A stretch of DNA of 64,000 nucleotides from Actinomadura violacea. GTDB taxonomy: Bacteria > Actinomycetota > Actinomycetes > Streptosporangiales > Streptosporangiaceae. The position numbers were made by a program, and so were the translations under genes. The notes beneath the pieces were generated by a model. It saw only the letters and a list, made by a program, of their open reading frames with translations. It searched no databases and had not been told where the DNA came from. The DNA lies in NCBI RefSeq assembly GCF_017573465.1, contig NZ_JAGEPF010000013.1, positions 124,001-188,000 of the forward strand, in the 5' to 3' direction. Positions 43,890 to 52,299 of this stretch are shown here, piece by piece (the first letter of the stretch is position 1; every line of letters starts with the position of its first letter).

Positions 43890-44033
43890 AGTGTCACCTC
43901 CGTTTGCGAGTCTGTGGCGCCGCGCCGCTGGAGCCGTGGGGCGACGGCGCGCGGCCTGCCCGGGGAGCACTCCTGAGGCACGAAATGTCAGCGATCATAG
44001 GTCGTATGCCACGCCTATGTCGACGTGAATAGT

Positions 44034-44061
44034 GATCTAGCGGTTCATGGTGGGATGTCAA
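44034..44061 (-). promoter_or_regulatory. Predicted promoter of the esx operon
   Basis: On the minus strand a perfect TTGACA (44061-44056) is followed 16 bp later by TAGATC (44039-44034), in an A+T-rich patch. The leader to the esxB-like GTG would be about 140 bases. Confidence 0.45.
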
Positions 44062-44068
44062 TATTTGC

Positions 44069-44082
44069 GTGATCTGCATCAC
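44069..44082. promoter_or_regulatory. Crp-like binding site upstream of esx promoter
   Basis: GTGATCTGCATCAC is a perfect 5-4-5 inverted repeat. With one flanking base on each side it matches TGTGA-N6-TCACA in nine of ten positions. It lies just upstream of the predicted -35 box, centred about 48 bp before the predicted start. Confidence 0.55.
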
Positions 44083-44105
44083 ATCAATTTCGGACGGTCC
44101 CTCCG

Positions 44106-45551
44106 TTAACCGTGGGCGGTCGGAATCGGCTTTCGGGCCTGTGTCGGGTCGAGGGCGGGGCCCTGCGGGATGAGGTGCACCACGCTGGACGGCACCGGAG
44201 CGGCCTTCTTGGCGTCGTAGCCGAGCTTCTTCGCCACGTCCGCCGACGGCAGCGCGAACCGGATGCCCTGGTCGTTGACGAGCGACAGCGACCCCGAGCC
44301 CTCCGTCCCGCCGGACGAGTCGCCGCCGCCGGGCACCAGGCTCATCAGCGCCGCGCCGCCCGGCGGCAGCACCATCTGGTCGACGGTGCTCGCCCCGCCG
44401 GCCGAGCCGGACCCGAGCACCCCCGCCGACGGCGCGGGCAGCGAACCGCCGACCGTCAGGTGCGACGCCGACGACCCGACCGGGAACACCGAGCACAGCG
44501 GGGTGGACGGGTCCCACTTGGCGAACTTCGGCAGCGTGGGCGGCAGGTTCTGGTCCAGCAGCCGGGTCGGCGACGGGATCTGCCGCGCGGACGCCACGTC
44601 GGTGTCGATGGGCTGGACGCGGGCGCCCGGGTAGGCCTGCTGCTCGTTCGGGTCCAGCAGCAGGAGCTGCGCCTGCGTCCCGTTGATCTGCGACAGGCCG
44701 TCCTGCAGCATCACGTACCAGAGGGCCTGCCCGCCCGCGCCGGTCCCGGCCTTGAACACCTGGCCGACCCTGGCCTGGGCACCGCGCGGCCCAGGCACGG
44801 CCTTGCCGCGGCCCGGGACGTTCGGCGCGCCGAAGGCGCCCGCGGACGGGATGGCGTTCAGCCACGTCGGCGGGACCTGCGCCGCCTCCGGGCCGTTCGT
44901 CAGCACCGGCACCTGGTTCACCGGCAGCGACAGCTGCATCCGGTGGTCCTTCCAGATCACCCAGGGGGCGCCGCGGGACTGCACGACCAGCGCCTCGCCG
45001 TCGCCGAGCCCGCGCCCGCCGACGTCGCGCCCGGCGGCGAGGGCGGTGAGCTCCTGCGGCACGCCGTTCGCGGCCTGCGTCTCGCGGACGCACACCGACC
45101 ACGGGCCGCGGATGAGCTGGTCGCTGCCGGGCAGCGAGTCCGGCGCGCCCTGGATGCCGATCATCGCGCCGCGCTCGAACCCGTCCAGCGACTTGCGGGA
45201 CACGGTGCGGCGGGTGACGTTGTCGGAGTTCAGCGCCAGCATCGCCGAGGCGTAGTTGGCGACCGGGAACATCTTCTTGGTGTTGGCGTCGTAGATGTAC
45301 TTGGTGCCGGTCTCCTTCTCGATGATCAGGACGCCCGGCTGGTCCAGCCCCTTCGCGCCGCCCGGCGACAGCACACCCCAGATGCCGAACACCGCGACGA
45401 CGAGCAGGCCGACCATCACGCCGCCGAACCCGGCCGCCGACAGCCGCCGCATCGGCGACTCGGCGACGTCGGGCTCGCCCTGCAGCAACGCGAGCCCGAC
45501 GCGCTGCGTCATCAGGCGGTGCGCCTGGTAGAGATCCCGCCGGCTCTGCAT
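44106..45551 (-). CDS. eccB: ESX core component EccB
   Basis: 481 residues: cytoplasmic MQSRRDLYQAHRLMTQRV, one helix (about 42-61, GGVMVGLLVVAVFGIWGVL), then the EccB repeat domain with GTKYIYDANTKKMFPV and ARLALN-type patterns, two conserved cysteines (WSVCVRE and PLCSVF) and a C-terminal LPSADVAKKLGYD. EccB is a membrane ring component with a periplasmic repeat domain. It is 7 bases downstream of eccD on the same strand. Confidence 0.93.
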   Translation of the reverse strand: MQSRRDLYQAHRLMTQRVGLALLQGEPDVAESPMRRLSAAGFGGVMVGLLVVAVFGIWGVLSPGGAKGLDQPGVLIIEKETGTKYIYDANTKKMFPVANYASAMLALNSDNVTRRTVSRKSLDGFERGAMIGIQGAPDSLPGSDQLIRGPWSVCVRETQAANGVPQELTALAAGRDVGGRGLGDGEALVVQSRGAPWVIWKDHRMQLSLPVNQVPVLTNGPEAAQVPPTWLNAIPSAGAFGAPNVPGRGKAVPGPRGAQARVGQVFKAGTGAGGQALWYVMLQDGLSQINGTQAQLLLLDPNEQQAYPGARVQPIDTDVASARQIPSPTRLLDQNLPPTLPKFAKWDPSTPLCSVFPVGSSASHLTVGGSLPAPSAGVLGSGSAGGASTVDQMVLPPGGAALMSLVPGGGDSSGGTEGSGSLSLVNDQGIRFALPSADVAKKLGYDAKKAAPVPSSVVHLIPQGPALDPTQARKPIPTAHG

Positions 45552-45558
45552 CAGCGCC

Positions 45559-46959
45559 TCACCCGGCCAGCCCGCGGACGCGGGAGTAGACGTCCAGCAC
45601 CGCGAGCGCCAGCGGGATCAGGGAGATCATCACCAGGACGTCGAGGATGTCGCCCCAGCGCCCCCAGAACGGGGTCGGCTTGTGGGTCGGCAGCCACATC
45701 GTCACCCCGACGACGATGCCGACGAGCACCAGCAGCGGGACGAGCGCGGCGGCGAGCGCGACGACCTGGCTGCCGTGCACCGCGACCCCGATCACGGTCA
45801 GGACCAGGCCGAACAGCCCGACGACCAGCATCCAGGCGCGCTGCGGCACGCCGCGGAAGACGCGGGCGCGCAGCAGCAGCGACACCGACATCACCGCGCT
45901 CGTCGCCGGCCCGGCCCAGCCGTGCGCGCCGAACAGGAACAGCATCGCGCCCGCCGCGACGAGCGCGATGGCCGCGATGAGGCCGGTGGAGAAGCGGTCC
46001 GCGGCGGCGGTCCGGGCGAGGACCATCCGCCCGTCGACCGTCTCGGTGTCGCTGCGCAACTCCTCCGCGCTGGCCGGGACGGGCGGCAGCGGCACCCGCG
46101 CCAGCTTGAACGACAGCGACGGGACCGCCGCTATGAACATCATCACCACCACCGCGGCGACGGCGGCGATCCCCGCGGCGGGCAGCCGGTCGAACGCGAA
46201 CCCGACGCCGGCGCCGATCGCGCCGACGAGCCCGGCGAACGCGACGCCGAGGAACACCGGCAGCCCGTCCGCGACGCCGAACGCGGCGATGATCGCGGCG
46301 AGCGCGGCCACCCCGAACCCGGCGAGCAGGTGCGGCGCGCCGAGGTCGGTCAGCTCCAGGCCCTTGCGGGCGGGGGCGAGCGCGCCGGCGAGGAACGCGT
46401 ACGGCAGCGCCGCGTAGCCGAGGACGACGCCGGCGCCGGAGTCGGCGACCGCCCGCGACAGCGCGATCGCGACGACGAGGGTCAGCAGCGCGATGAGCCC
46501 GGCGGCGGCCGCCGGGATGATCCACGGCGGGCCGGACAGCGCGATGACGGCGGCGCCGACGACCAGCGCGACGCCCGCCGCGCCGAGCCCGAACGAGCGG
46601 GTCGTGGTGGGCCGCCAGCGGTCCGAGCGCTCCCGGATGCCGGTCGCGATGACGTCGGCGACGTCGTCGAACGACATCTCGGGCAGCTGCGCCATCCGCG
46701 GCCGGAAGTAGAGGATCTCCCCGTCCCGCACCCCGAGCGCGCTCGTCGTCTGCGCCGGGTCGAAGGGGTCGCCGTCGAGCCGCTGCAGCACCCAGCCCGA
46801 GTGCGCGAGACCGGCATCGGCCATATTCTCGCCGGCCGCCCGCAGCAAGGTGGGAAGCATGTGCGCCAGGGGTACGTCTGCGGGCAGGGAGACGTCGATG
46901 CGCCGCCGCGGCGCGACGATGGTCACCCTGCACAGTTCGGTTGTGGCGGGGGAATTCAC
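45559..46959 (-). CDS. eccD: ESX core channel component EccD
   Basis: 466 residues: an N-terminal ubiquitin-like domain (CRVTIVAPRRRIDVSLPADVPL to about residue 90) followed by eleven hydrophobic helices from residue 125 onward, as in EccD, the putative channel. GTG start with GGGAG close upstream. eccC runs divergently on the other strand from a shared 188-base region. Confidence 0.93.
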   Translation of the reverse strand: MNSPATTELCRVTIVAPRRRIDVSLPADVPLAHMLPTLLRAAGENMADAGLAHSGWVLQRLDGDPFDPAQTTSALGVRDGEILYFRPRMAQLPEMSFDDVADVIATGIRERSDRWRPTTTRSFGLGAAGVALVVGAAVIALSGPPWIIPAAAAGLIALLTLVVAIALSRAVADSGAGVVLGYAALPYAFLAGALAPARKGLELTDLGAPHLLAGFGVAALAAIIAAFGVADGLPVFLGVAFAGLVGAIGAGVGFAFDRLPAAGIAAVAAVVVMMFIAAVPSLSFKLARVPLPPVPASAEELRSDTETVDGRMVLARTAAADRFSTGLIAAIALVAAGAMLFLFGAHGWAGPATSAVMSVSLLLRARVFRGVPQRAWMLVVGLFGLVLTVIGVAVHGSQVVALAAALVPLLVLVGIVVGVTMWLPTHKPTPFWGRWGDILDVLVMISLIPLALAVLDVYSRVRGLAG

Positions 46960-47147
46960 GGGAGCTCCCGTCCTCCGGGGTCGGATCGCGGGCCGGATCC
47001 GATCGACGCGCAGCTTAGGATGTGACGTCCGAATACGCTAAATCAACACCGAAACGTCAACATCACGCCAACGGGCCTGCGGGTCGGTCGCGCTCCCGGC
47101 ATCGAGCGGCCACCCCGGGGGGCGTGACCCGTGGAGGGAACCCCCAG
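46960..47147. promoter_or_regulatory. Divergent eccD/eccC promoter region
   Basis: This non-coding stretch separates the eccD and eccC starts. On the minus strand TTGACG (47060-47055) is followed 17 bp later by CGTATT, a weak -10. No clear plus-strand promoter was found. Confidence 0.35.
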
Positions 47148-50100
47148 GTGAGCACGATCCTCGTCAAGCGCAAGGAGCGCCGTAAACCGCCCCCTGCCCC
47201 GAAGGGCGAGCTGCTCCTGGAGTCCCCGCCGGAGATCCCGGAGATGCAGAGCGGCGGCATGCAGGCGGTGCTCACCTACCTGCCGATGGCCGTGATGCCG
47301 GTGATGATGGGCCTGATGTTCATCGGCGGCGGCACCAAGTCCCCGATGATGATGATCAGCAGCGGCGGCATGGCGCTGGCCATGGGCGGCATGATGATCG
47401 GGCAGCTCGGCCGCGGCTCCGGCGAGCGCAAGTTCAAGCTGAACGGCGCCCGCCGCGACTACTTCCGCTACCTGAGCCAGGTGCGGCGCCGGGTGCGGCG
47501 GGCCGCCGAGCAGCAGCGCGAGTCGCTGGAGTGGAACAGCCCGTCCCCCGACTCGCTGTGGTCGCTGGTGATGAGCGCGCGGATCTGGGAGCGCCGCCCC
47601 GCCGACCCCGACTTCGGCAACGTGCGGATCGGCGCCGGCCCGCAGAAGCTCGCCGTGCAGCTGATCCCGCCGGAGACCAAGCCCATCGAGGACCTGGAGC
47701 CGATGACGGCGGGCGCGCTGCGCCGGTTCGTCCGCGCGCACTCCACCGTCCCGAACCTGCCGGTCGCGGTGTCGCTGCCGTCGTTCTCGCGGATCCTGCC
47801 GATGGGCGACATCGACGCGGTCCGCGGCATGGTCCGCTCGATGATCGCGCAGCTGACGGCGTTCCACTCCCCCGACGACATGCGGGTCAGCGTGTGCGCG
47901 TCCGCCGAGGCGATGCCGCACTGGGACTGGATCAAGTGGCTGCCGCACTCGATGCACCCGACGGTGACGGACGCGGCCGGGCCCGTCCGGCTGATGGCGG
48001 GCAGCCTGTCGGAGCTGGAGCGGATGTACGGCACCGAGGTGAAGGACCGTGCCCGGTTCACCCCCGGCCTGTCGCAGAACGACCTGCCGTACCACGTCGT
48101 CATCGTGGACGGCGGCGCCGTCACCCCCGACTCGCAGATCGGCTCGGACGGCATCGAGGGCGTCTGCGTCATCGACCTGTCCGGGCACGTCGCGCCCACA
48201 TCCGACAACACGATGCTGCGGCTGCGGGTCGCCGCCGACAAGATGGCGATGCTGCGCCGCGACCGCACCGGCAAGGACGTCGCCAGCTCCCTCGGCCGGC
48301 CCGACCGGTTCAGCTACGTGCAGGCGGACGGCCTCGCGCGGCAGCTCGCGCCGCTGCGGGCCAGCGCCGCGGCGGGCGCCGAGCTGGACGCGCTGTCGGC
48401 CGCGACGACGCTGACGACGCTGCTCGGCGTCCCCGACCCGGCCCGGATCGACCCGCGGCAGTCGTGGCAGCCGCGCGCGCCGCGCAACCGGCTGCGCGTC
48501 CCGATCGGCCTGGACGCCGACGGCCGCCCCATCGAGCTCGACATCAAGGAGGCCGCGCAGGGCGGGTACGGCCCGCACGGCCTGTGCATCGGCGCGACCG
48601 GTTCCGGCAAGTCGGAGCTGCTGCGCACCCTCGTCCTCGGCCTGGCGATGACGCACTCCTCCGAGGTGCTGAACTTCGTCCTCGTCGACTTCAAGGGCGG
48701 TGCGACGTTCCTCGGCATGGACGGCCTCCAGCACGTCTCCGCCATCATCACCAACCTGGAGGACGAGCTCCCCCTCGTCGACCGCATGTACGACGCGCTG
48801 CACGGCGAGATGGTGCGGCGCCAGGAATGGCTGCGGCAGGCCGGCAACTACGCCTCGCTGCGCGACTACGAGAAGGCCCGCGAGCAGGGCGCCGCGCTGA
48901 AGCCGATGCCGACGCTGTTCGTGGTGCTGGACGAGTTCTCCGAGCTGCTGTCCGCCAAGCCCGACTTCGCCGAGCTGTTCGTCATGATCGGACGGCTCGG
49001 CCGGTCCCTCGGCGTCCACCTGCTGCTCGCGTCGCAGCGCCTGGAGGAGGGCAAGCTCCGCGGCCTCGACACGCACCTGTCGTACCGGATCGGCCTGCGG
49101 ACGTTCTCGGCGATGGAGTCGCGGGTCGTCCTCGGCTCACCCGACGCCTACGAGCTGCCGCAGGCGCCCGGCAACGGCTACCTGAAGATCGGCACCGAGT
49201 CGCTGACCCGGTTCCGCGCCGCGTACGTGTCCGGACCGTACCGCCCCGACGAGGAGACGGCGTCGCAGAGCGGGCAGAGGGGCCCCAGGCAGCTCGCCCA
49301 GATCGTCCCGTTCACCCCCGCCTACGTGCAGCCGCGGATGCAGGAGCAGCCGCAGGAGCAGCAGGCCCCGGAGGACGACGGCCCGCAGATCAGCCTGTTC
49401 GACCTCGTCGTCAAGCAGCTCGCCGGCAACGGCCCGCCCCCGCACCAGATCTGGCTGCCGCCGCTGGACGAGCCGTCCACCCTCGACCAGGTCCTGCCGA
49501 ACCTGCAGCAGACCCCCGAGTTCGGCTTCACCACCGCCGGCTGGGACGGCCGCGGCCAGCTGCACGCGTTCGCCGGCATCGTCGACAAGCCGTTCGACCA
49601 GCGCCGCGACCCGATGTGGCTGGACCTGTCCGGCGCCGCCGGGCACGTCGGCGTCGCCGGCAACCCGCAGGCCGGCAAGTCGACCCTGCTGCGCACCCTC
49701 ATCACCTCCCTCGCGCTGATGCACACGCCGCAGGAGGTGCAGTTCTACTGCCTGGACTTCGGCGGCGGCTCCCTCGCCCCGCTCGCCGACCTCCCGCACG
49801 TCGGCGGCGTCGCCAGCCGCCTGGACCCCGACCGCGTCCGCCGCACCGTCGCCGAGGTGTCCGGGCTGCTGGAGTCCCGCGAGCGGTTCTTCACCGAGCG
49901 CGGCATCGACTCCATCGCCACCTACCGGCGGATGCGCGCCGCCGGCCAGATCCCCGGCGACGGCTTCGGCGACGTGTTCCTCGTCGTCGACAACTGGCTG
50001 ACCGTCCGGCAGGAGTTCGAGGCCGTCGAGTCCACCATCACCGACCTCGCCGCCCGCGGCCTCGGCTACGGCATCCACGTCGTGGCCGCCACCAACAAGT

Positions 50101-51125
50101 GGTCGGAGTTCCGGCTCACCATCCGCGACCTGTTCGGGACGAAACTGGAGCTCAAGCTCGGCGACCCGTACGAGTCGGAGATGGACCGCAAGCTCGCCGC
50201 GAACGTCCCCGAGGGCCGGCCCGGCCGCGGCATCACCCGCGAGGGCCTGCACTTCCTCGGCGCCCTCCCCCGCGTCGACGGCCGCCCGTCCTCCGAGGAC
50301 CTCTCCGACGGGGTCAAGCAGCTCGTCCAGACCGTCCAGTCCGGCTGGCAGGGCCGCCCGCCCGCTCCGCAGGTCCGGATGCTGCCGGACGTGCTGCCGC
50401 TCACCTCGCTGCCGCAGGTGTCCGAGACCGGCAAGCGGATCCCGATCGGCATCGACGAGGAGACCCTGTCGCCCGTCATGCTCGACTTCGAGAACGACCC
50501 GCACTTCGTCGTCCTCGGCGACAACGAATGCGGCAAGTCGAACCTGCTGCGCCTCGTCGTCGACGCCGTCAAGGCGCGCTACACCCCCGACGAGGCCCGC
50601 ATCATCATGCTCGACTACCGCCGCGCCCTCCTCGACTCCGCCGAGAGCGACCAGGTCATCGGGTACGCGGCGTCGTCGACCGCCGCGGGCGGGCTGATGA
50701 AGGACGTCAACGGCGCCCTCGTCAACCGGCTCCCCCCGTCCGACCTGACCCCCGAGCAGCTGCGCAACCGGTCCTGGTGGAGCGGGTCGGAGCTGTTCCT
50801 CATCGTGGACGACTACGACCTCGTCGCCACCCCGTCCGGCAACCCGCTCGCGCAGGTCGCCGAGCTGCTGCCGCAGGCCCGCGACATCGGCATGCACCTG
50901 ATCCTCGCCCGCACCATGGGCGGCGCGGGCCGCGCCATGTTCGACCCGGTCATGCAGCGCCTGAAGGACATGGCCAGCCCGGCGCTGATCATGTCCGGCA
51001 ACAAGGACGAGGGCAACCTGTTCGACGTCCGCCCCGGCCCGCTGCCCGTCGGCCGCGGCACGCACTCCGACCGCCGCGCCGGCAAGCGCCTCATCCAGAC
51101 GGCGTTCCACGGGGAACCCCGGTAA
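47148..51125 (+). CDS. eccC: ESX motor ATPase EccC (fused EccCa-EccCb)
   Basis: 1325 residues from a GTG with GGAGGGA upstream; the frame to 47022 is not conserved-looking. Two helices (about 38-84, Met-rich) anchor it. Three FtsK/SpoIIIE-type ATPase domains follow, with P-loops GATGSGKSELL (from 482), GNPQAGKSTLL (from 838) and GDNECGKSNLL (from 1124). Walker B regions are VVLDEFSELL, LVVDNWLTV and LIVDDYDLV. EccC recognises YxxxD/E substrates such as the esx pair and powers export. A strong terminator follows at 51133-51166. Confidence 0.96.
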   Translation: MSTILVKRKERRKPPPAPKGELLLESPPEIPEMQSGGMQAVLTYLPMAVMPVMMGLMFIGGGTKSPMMMISSGGMALAMGGMMIGQLGRGSGERKFKLNGARRDYFRYLSQVRRRVRRAAEQQRESLEWNSPSPDSLWSLVMSARIWERRPADPDFGNVRIGAGPQKLAVQLIPPETKPIEDLEPMTAGALRRFVRAHSTVPNLPVAVSLPSFSRILPMGDIDAVRGMVRSMIAQLTAFHSPDDMRVSVCASAEAMPHWDWIKWLPHSMHPTVTDAAGPVRLMAGSLSELERMYGTEVKDRARFTPGLSQNDLPYHVVIVDGGAVTPDSQIGSDGIEGVCVIDLSGHVAPTSDNTMLRLRVAADKMAMLRRDRTGKDVASSLGRPDRFSYVQADGLARQLAPLRASAAAGAELDALSAATTLTTLLGVPDPARIDPRQSWQPRAPRNRLRVPIGLDADGRPIELDIKEAAQGGYGPHGLCIGATGSGKSELLRTLVLGLAMTHSSEVLNFVLVDFKGGATFLGMDGLQHVSAIITNLEDELPLVDRMYDALHGEMVRRQEWLRQAGNYASLRDYEKAREQGAALKPMPTLFVVLDEFSELLSAKPDFAELFVMIGRLGRSLGVHLLLASQRLEEGKLRGLDTHLSYRIGLRTFSAMESRVVLGSPDAYELPQAPGNGYLKIGTESLTRFRAAYVSGPYRPDEETASQSGQRGPRQLAQIVPFTPAYVQPRMQEQPQEQQAPEDDGPQISLFDLVVKQLAGNGPPPHQIWLPPLDEPSTLDQVLPNLQQTPEFGFTTAGWDGRGQLHAFAGIVDKPFDQRRDPMWLDLSGAAGHVGVAGNPQAGKSTLLRTLITSLALMHTPQEVQFYCLDFGGGSLAPLADLPHVGGVASRLDPDRVRRTVAEVSGLLESRERFFTERGIDSIATYRRMRAAGQIPGDGFGDVFLVVDNWLTVRQEFEAVESTITDLAARGLGYGIHVVAATNKWSEFRLTIRDLFGTKLELKLGDPYESEMDRKLAANVPEGRPGRGITREGLHFLGALPRVDGRPSSEDLSDGVKQLVQTVQSGWQGRPPAPQVRMLPDVLPLTSLPQVSETGKRIPIGIDEETLSPVMLDFENDPHFVVLGDNECGKSNLLRLVVDAVKARYTPDEARIIMLDYRRALLDSAESDQVIGYAASSTAAGGLMKDVNGALVNRLPPSDLTPEQLRNRSWWSGSELFLIVDDYDLVATPSGNPLAQVAELLPQARDIGMHLILARTMGGAGRAMFDPVMQRLKDMASPALIMSGNKDEGNLFDVRPGPLPVGRGTHSDRRAGKRLIQTAFHGEPR

Positions 51126-51546
51126 CGACCACCGAAGAGCCCCGGGCCACGGTCCGGGGCTCTTCGCGCACGGCCGCCTGGAAGTGCGCGCACTCCGCCA
51201 GGTCCTCATGACCGCAGCCCATGGCGCACTCGATGACGTCGAGCGCCGCCCGCGCCTCCTCGATCCGCCGGACGAGGTCGTCGCGCCGCCGGCGCAGGAT
51301 CTCCCGGCGCCCTGCGGCGTCCGAAGTCGCCAGCATCCCGCGGATCTCCTCCAGCCCGAACCCGGCCCGCTTCGCCCGCAGAATCACCGCGACCCGCTCC
51401 AGATCGCCCCGCCCGTACCGTCGCCGCCCGCCCGCCGCCCGCTCGGGACTCAGCAGCCCGACCGCCTCCCAGTGCCGCAGCACATGCGTCGCGAGACCGA
51501 AGCGCCCCGCCACCTCCCCGATGGACAGATCGGCGCTTGACTTCAT
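51091..51546 (-). CDS. MerR-family regulator
   Basis: 151 residues: winged helix LSIGEVAGRFGLATHVLRHWEAVGLL, RRRYGRGDLERV, a coiled-coil helix and a C-terminal GCGHEDLAECAHF with Cys/His that could sense metal or thiols. Start at 51546, inside a 22-bp dyad. It is divergent from the methyltransferase at 51566, and the two start codons are 19 bases apart, so the regulator probably controls itself and the methyltransferase. The 3' end overlaps eccC by 35 bases tail to tail and includes the eccC terminator. Confidence 0.8.
   Translation of the reverse strand: MKSSADLSIGEVAGRFGLATHVLRHWEAVGLLSPERAAGGRRRYGRGDLERVAVILRAKRAGFGLEEIRGMLATSDAAGRREILRRRRDDLVRRIEEARAALDVIECAMGCGHEDLAECAHFQAAVREEPRTVARGSSVVVTGVPRGTPSG
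51133..51166. terminator. Perfect 13-bp hairpin after eccC
   Basis: CGAAGAGCCCCGG (51133-51145) pairs exactly with 51154-51166 around an 8-base loop. It begins 8 bases after the eccC stop and lies within the C-terminal codons of merR. Confidence 0.8.
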
Positions 51547-51560
51547 GTCGACATTAAGTC
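51539..51560. promoter_or_regulatory. 22-bp MerR-type operator dyad
   Basis: A near-perfect palindrome (20 of 22 positions) with core ATGTCGACAT and outer arms GACTT/AAGTC. It covers the merR start codon and lies 5 bases before the divergent methyltransferase start, ideal for control of both. Confidence 0.65.
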
Positions 51561-51565
51561 GCAGC

Positions 51566-52288
51566 ATGACCCGCATGTCCACGGAACTGATCGCCGCACT
51601 CGACACCGCCGACGCCGTACCCGGCGCAGAACAGCTGCGCGCCCGCACCTACGACCTCCTCCAAGCCGCACCCGGCGCCCTCGTCGCCGACATCGGCTGC
51701 GGCACCGGACGCGCCGTCGCCGAACTCACCGCCCGCGGCGTTCGCGCCACCGGCATCGACCCCGACGAGCAGATGATCGCCACCGCCCGCACCCGCGCCC
51801 CCGGCGCCGACCTCCGCGTCGCCGACGCCCGCGCCCTGCCCTTCCGCGACGCCGAACTCGCCGGCTACCGCGCCGACAAGGTCCTCCACAACCTCCCCGA
51901 CCCCGGCCTCCCGCTCACCGAGGCCCGCCGCGTCCTCGCCCCCGGCGGCCGCATCGTCCTCTGCGGCCAGGACTGGGACGCCCTCGTCATCGACTCCTCG
52001 TTCCCCGACCTGACCCGCACCCTCGTCCACGCCCGCGCCGACCGGATCCCGTCCCCCCACTCCGCCCGCCAGTACCGCAACCTCCTCCTCGACGTCGGCT
52101 TCCACGACGTGGCCGTCGAGGCCCGCACCGCCCTGTTCACCGACGCGACGATCCTCCCCATGCTCACCGGCCTCGCCGCCGCACACCAGCAAGCCGACGA
52201 ATGGCTCACCGACCAGCAAGAACGCGCCCGCACGAACCGCCTGTTCGCAGCCGTCCCGTTCTTCCTGGCCTCGGCCACCAGCCCCTGA
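51566..52288 (+). CDS. Class I SAM-dependent methyltransferase
   Basis: 240 residues: motif I VADIGCGTGRAVAEL, acidic ATGIDPDEQM, LRVADARALPF, then LPDPGLPLTEARRVLAPGGRIVL. These are the SAM-binding motifs of the UbiE-like group. The substrate is unknown; small-molecule detoxification is plausible because a MerR regulator is divergently encoded. ATG at 51566 and 51575 are both possible. It is convergent with the HNH gene, with an 11-base gap. Confidence 0.85.
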   Translation: MTRMSTELIAALDTADAVPGAEQLRARTYDLLQAAPGALVADIGCGTGRAVAELTARGVRATGIDPDEQMIATARTRAPGADLRVADARALPFRDAELAGYRADKVLHNLPDPGLPLTEARRVLAPGGRIVLCGQDWDALVIDSSFPDLTRTLVHARADRIPSPHSARQYRNLLLDVGFHDVAVEARTALFTDATILPMLTGLAAAHQQADEWLTDQQERARTNRLFAAVPFFLASATSP

Positions 52289-52299
52289 CCGGGGTGTGA

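Noticed and set aside
47531..51211. 1226-codon plus-strand frame overlapping eccC
   Set aside because: It is an Arg/Pro-rich out-of-frame shadow; eccC in the other frame has three P-loop ATPase domains.
51221..51565. Long upstream extension of the methyltransferase frame
   Set aside because: It is Arg/Ser-rich, antisense to merR, and the SAM fold starts after 51566.
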